Below, in pieces: positions 57,819 to 59,229 of a DNA stretch of 59,229 nt. Source of the DNA: a virus; IMG/VR virus record IMGVR_UViG_3300028569_001325, positions 1 to 59,229 of that record, one strand, 5' to 3'. How positions within the stretch are numbered: position 1 is the stretch's first letter; every line of letters begins with the position of its first letter. The translations under genes were made by a program, and so were the position numbers. The notes beneath the pieces were generated by a model that did no database searches, had not been told where the DNA came from, and was given only the letters and a program-made list of their open reading frames with translations.

Positions 57819-59229
57819 ATGTCAAATAAAAAAATTTCAGAATTACCTTACATAAGTAACACAGATATAGGTGGTTTAGATTTAGTTCCTTTAGTTACTT
57901 ATTTTTCTTCTGTTACTGGAGATACGGTTTACACATACATTAGTGATTTACAATCAACTATATTAAGTGCTACACCAATATCATACTCAAGTCTCACAAC
58001 ATTAATTACAAATAGCGGACTAACCGCAGGAAGTTATTATTTAATGACTGACTTCCAAACGTGTTACGATCAACCAAACTATGATGTTAATGGTACCCCA
58101 ATAACGATTGGTAATTATAAGACAGGAACAACAGAACCTATATTATTATTGGCAATATCAACGACAGGGTTTTCACCTACCGTATATTCTACATTATACA
58201 CTAATGATAAAATAACATACGACATAACTTGGAATACCACTGAAATCACGAGTAGTCCTGCAAAAGGTAGAATCACTGAAAGAATTGATAACTTTAATAA
58301 TAGAACTGATTATGATAACAGAAATATTTTATTTAAAAGATATATTGGTTATTCATATGAAGAAGACCAACCATACAGTGGTCTTGTAGGTATAAGTGGT
58401 TTAACAGGAACTACAGGAGTATTATATGGTAATACCGGAACAACATTTAATTCAAATTTTGGGTCGGGGTCTATTGTCTCAATAAGAAATTTAAATCCTT
58501 CGTTTTTTGAAATTCTTTCTGTTGAGAGTGATTCTTTGGCCATCATATCAGGGGTTACAATAAGTGAAACAACTGATTCTCCTTATTATTTTGGGAGTAA
58601 TGATGGTATAATGAGTTATTACCAACCAAATGTAAGACAGGATGAAGTTTTTGAATACACAACATTTGGTTATGTTATTGATAATAGTGATGCACTTAAC
58701 AACTATATTGGTAACCAAGCTAATTTATTTATCAAACAAGGCACTGGAGATTTTCTTTTGGCGAACAATGTTTTTCTTGACGGCCCAATCGTAAACAATA
58801 CCATTGGTAATGGTTCTTATAATAACACATTTAACGATGATTGTGATAATAATCAAATAGGTGATAGTTTTTATAACAACTCAACGAATGATGATTTTGA
58901 TGGAAATATAATTGGGGAACATTTTAATAACAACTATATCACCTCTAATTTTAATAATAATAGAATTGGTAGTGATTTTAGAAACAATATTTTACTAGGT
59001 GGTTCTTTTTACAGAAACAATATTGGAAATAACTTTAACAATAATGTTTGGACTAATAGTGACTTTCAAAATAATGAAATAGGAAATCAGTTTAATGATA
59101 ATAAAATTTATGGTGACTTCTATAATAATGATATTGGTAATGGATATAATAACAATGAAAGTTATTCAACTTATAATCGTAATTTAATTGGTAACGGATA
59201 TAATGGTAATACGGTATATTCACAATTTT
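57819..59229 (+). CDS. Tail fibre/adhesin with Asn-rich beta-solenoid repeats, 3' end outside window
   Basis: 470 codons without a stop up to the window edge. The start MSNKKISELPYISNTDIGGL is the usual attachment segment of phage tail appendages (K-I-S-E-L-P). From about residue 325 the sequence becomes a regular array with a period of 10-11 residues built on N-N-x-I-G-x-x-F-x (for example NNDIGNGYNNN, RNNIGNNFNNN), at least a dozen turns. Such Asn ladders are expected in a parallel beta-helix. Likely receptor-binding shaft. Confidence 0.8.
   Translation, partial: MSNKKISELPYISNTDIGGLDLVPLVTYFSSVTGDTVYTYISDLQSTILSATPISYSSLTTLITNSGLTAGSYYLMTDFQTCYDQPNYDVNGTPITIGNYKTGTTEPILLLAISTTGFSPTVYSTLYTNDKITYDITWNTTEITSSPAKGRITERIDNFNNRTDYDNRNILFKRYIGYSYEEDQPYSGLVGISGLTGTTGVLYGNTGTTFNSNFGSGSIVSIRNLNPSFFEILSVESDSLAIISGVTISETTDSPYYFGSNDGIMSYYQPNVRQDEVFEYTTFGYVIDNSDALNNYIGNQANLFIKQGTGDFLLANNVFLDGPIVNNTIGNGSYNNTFNDDCDNNQIGDSFYNNSTNDDFDGNIIGEHFNNNYITSNFNNNRIGSDFRNNILLGGSFYRNNIGNNFNNNVWTNSDFQNNEIGNQFNDNKIYGDFYNNDIGNGYNNNESYSTYNRNLIGNGYNGNTVYSQF

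Noticed and set aside
1-59229. Integrase, attachment sites or other lysogeny genes
   Set aside because: None seen in the window; no integrase, excisionase or repressor-like gene could be supported.
1-59229. tRNA genes
   Set aside because: No cloverleaf with T-arm TTCGA and anticodon arm was found apart from the tRNA-like part of the tmRNA; a tRNA scan would be needed to exclude divergent ones.

Overview
The window is a 59 kb piece of an AT-rich genome of a large tailed phage (T4-like myovirus type) that infects a bacterium of the phylum Bacteroidota, probably a flavobacterium. The T4-like assignment rests on a head module in canonical order: large terminase, gp20-like portal, gp21-like prohead protease, acidic scaffold, gp23-like major capsid protein with a recognisable prohead-protease cleavage site. 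The Bacteroidota assignment rests on A-rich gene leaders with no consistent Shine-Dalgarno sequence, on promoters of the form TTG-N19/20-TAnnTTTG, on a bS21 gene of the Bacteroidota type, and on secreted proteins (a DUF2927-like protein and a GEVED / type IX secretion-like protein) typical of that phylum.

Layout. 1-15.2 kb: mostly plus-strand genes for proteins carrying short N-terminal leaders that look like capsid-targeting sequences, interrupted by minus-strand single genes with host-type promoters: a pyrimidine-dimer-glycosylase-like protein, a tmRNA, an M20 peptidase, a ClpC-like ATPase and a secreted DUF2927-like protein. 15.2-27.5 kb: the head module on the plus strand, with a possible holin and a bS21 gene set between portal and protease. 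27.5-31.1 kb: an HNH endonuclease behind the capsid gene, the secreted GEVED protein and a further leader-bearing protein. 31.1-40.5 kb (minus): a second HNH gene, another leader protein, tail and baseplate structural genes, and a gp55-like late sigma factor. 40.5-52.4 kb (minus): a tightly overlapping operon of glycosyltransferases, a GDP-mannose-3,5-epimerase-like enzyme and methyltransferases, interleaved with PhoH, dUTPase and a 3'-5' exonuclease, ending in the sigma gene. 52.4-55.0 kb (minus): small virion or regulatory proteins. 55.0 kb to the end (plus): tail fibre or appendage genes, the last one running out of the window.

How it fits together. A TATTTAT element stands 4-35 nt in front of 23 gene starts, nearly all at the heads of transcription units, plus one nested start. 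It is the best candidate for the phage's own late promoter, and the gp55-like sigma factor is its likely reader. The gp21-like protease should cut after [L/I]-x-E in the capsid protein; the same tripeptide closes the N-terminal leader of about ten otherwise unrelated proteins, which suggests a set of internal proteins packaged in the head and injected into the host. The tmRNA with an unusual 21-codon tag, the ClpC-like ATPase that keeps a ClpP-docking VGF loop, and bS21 without a Shine-Dalgarno site together look like a phage kit for control of host translation and proteolysis. I consider these three layers (late promoter and sigma, leader-tagged cargo, rescue and proteolysis kit) the most interesting content of the window.
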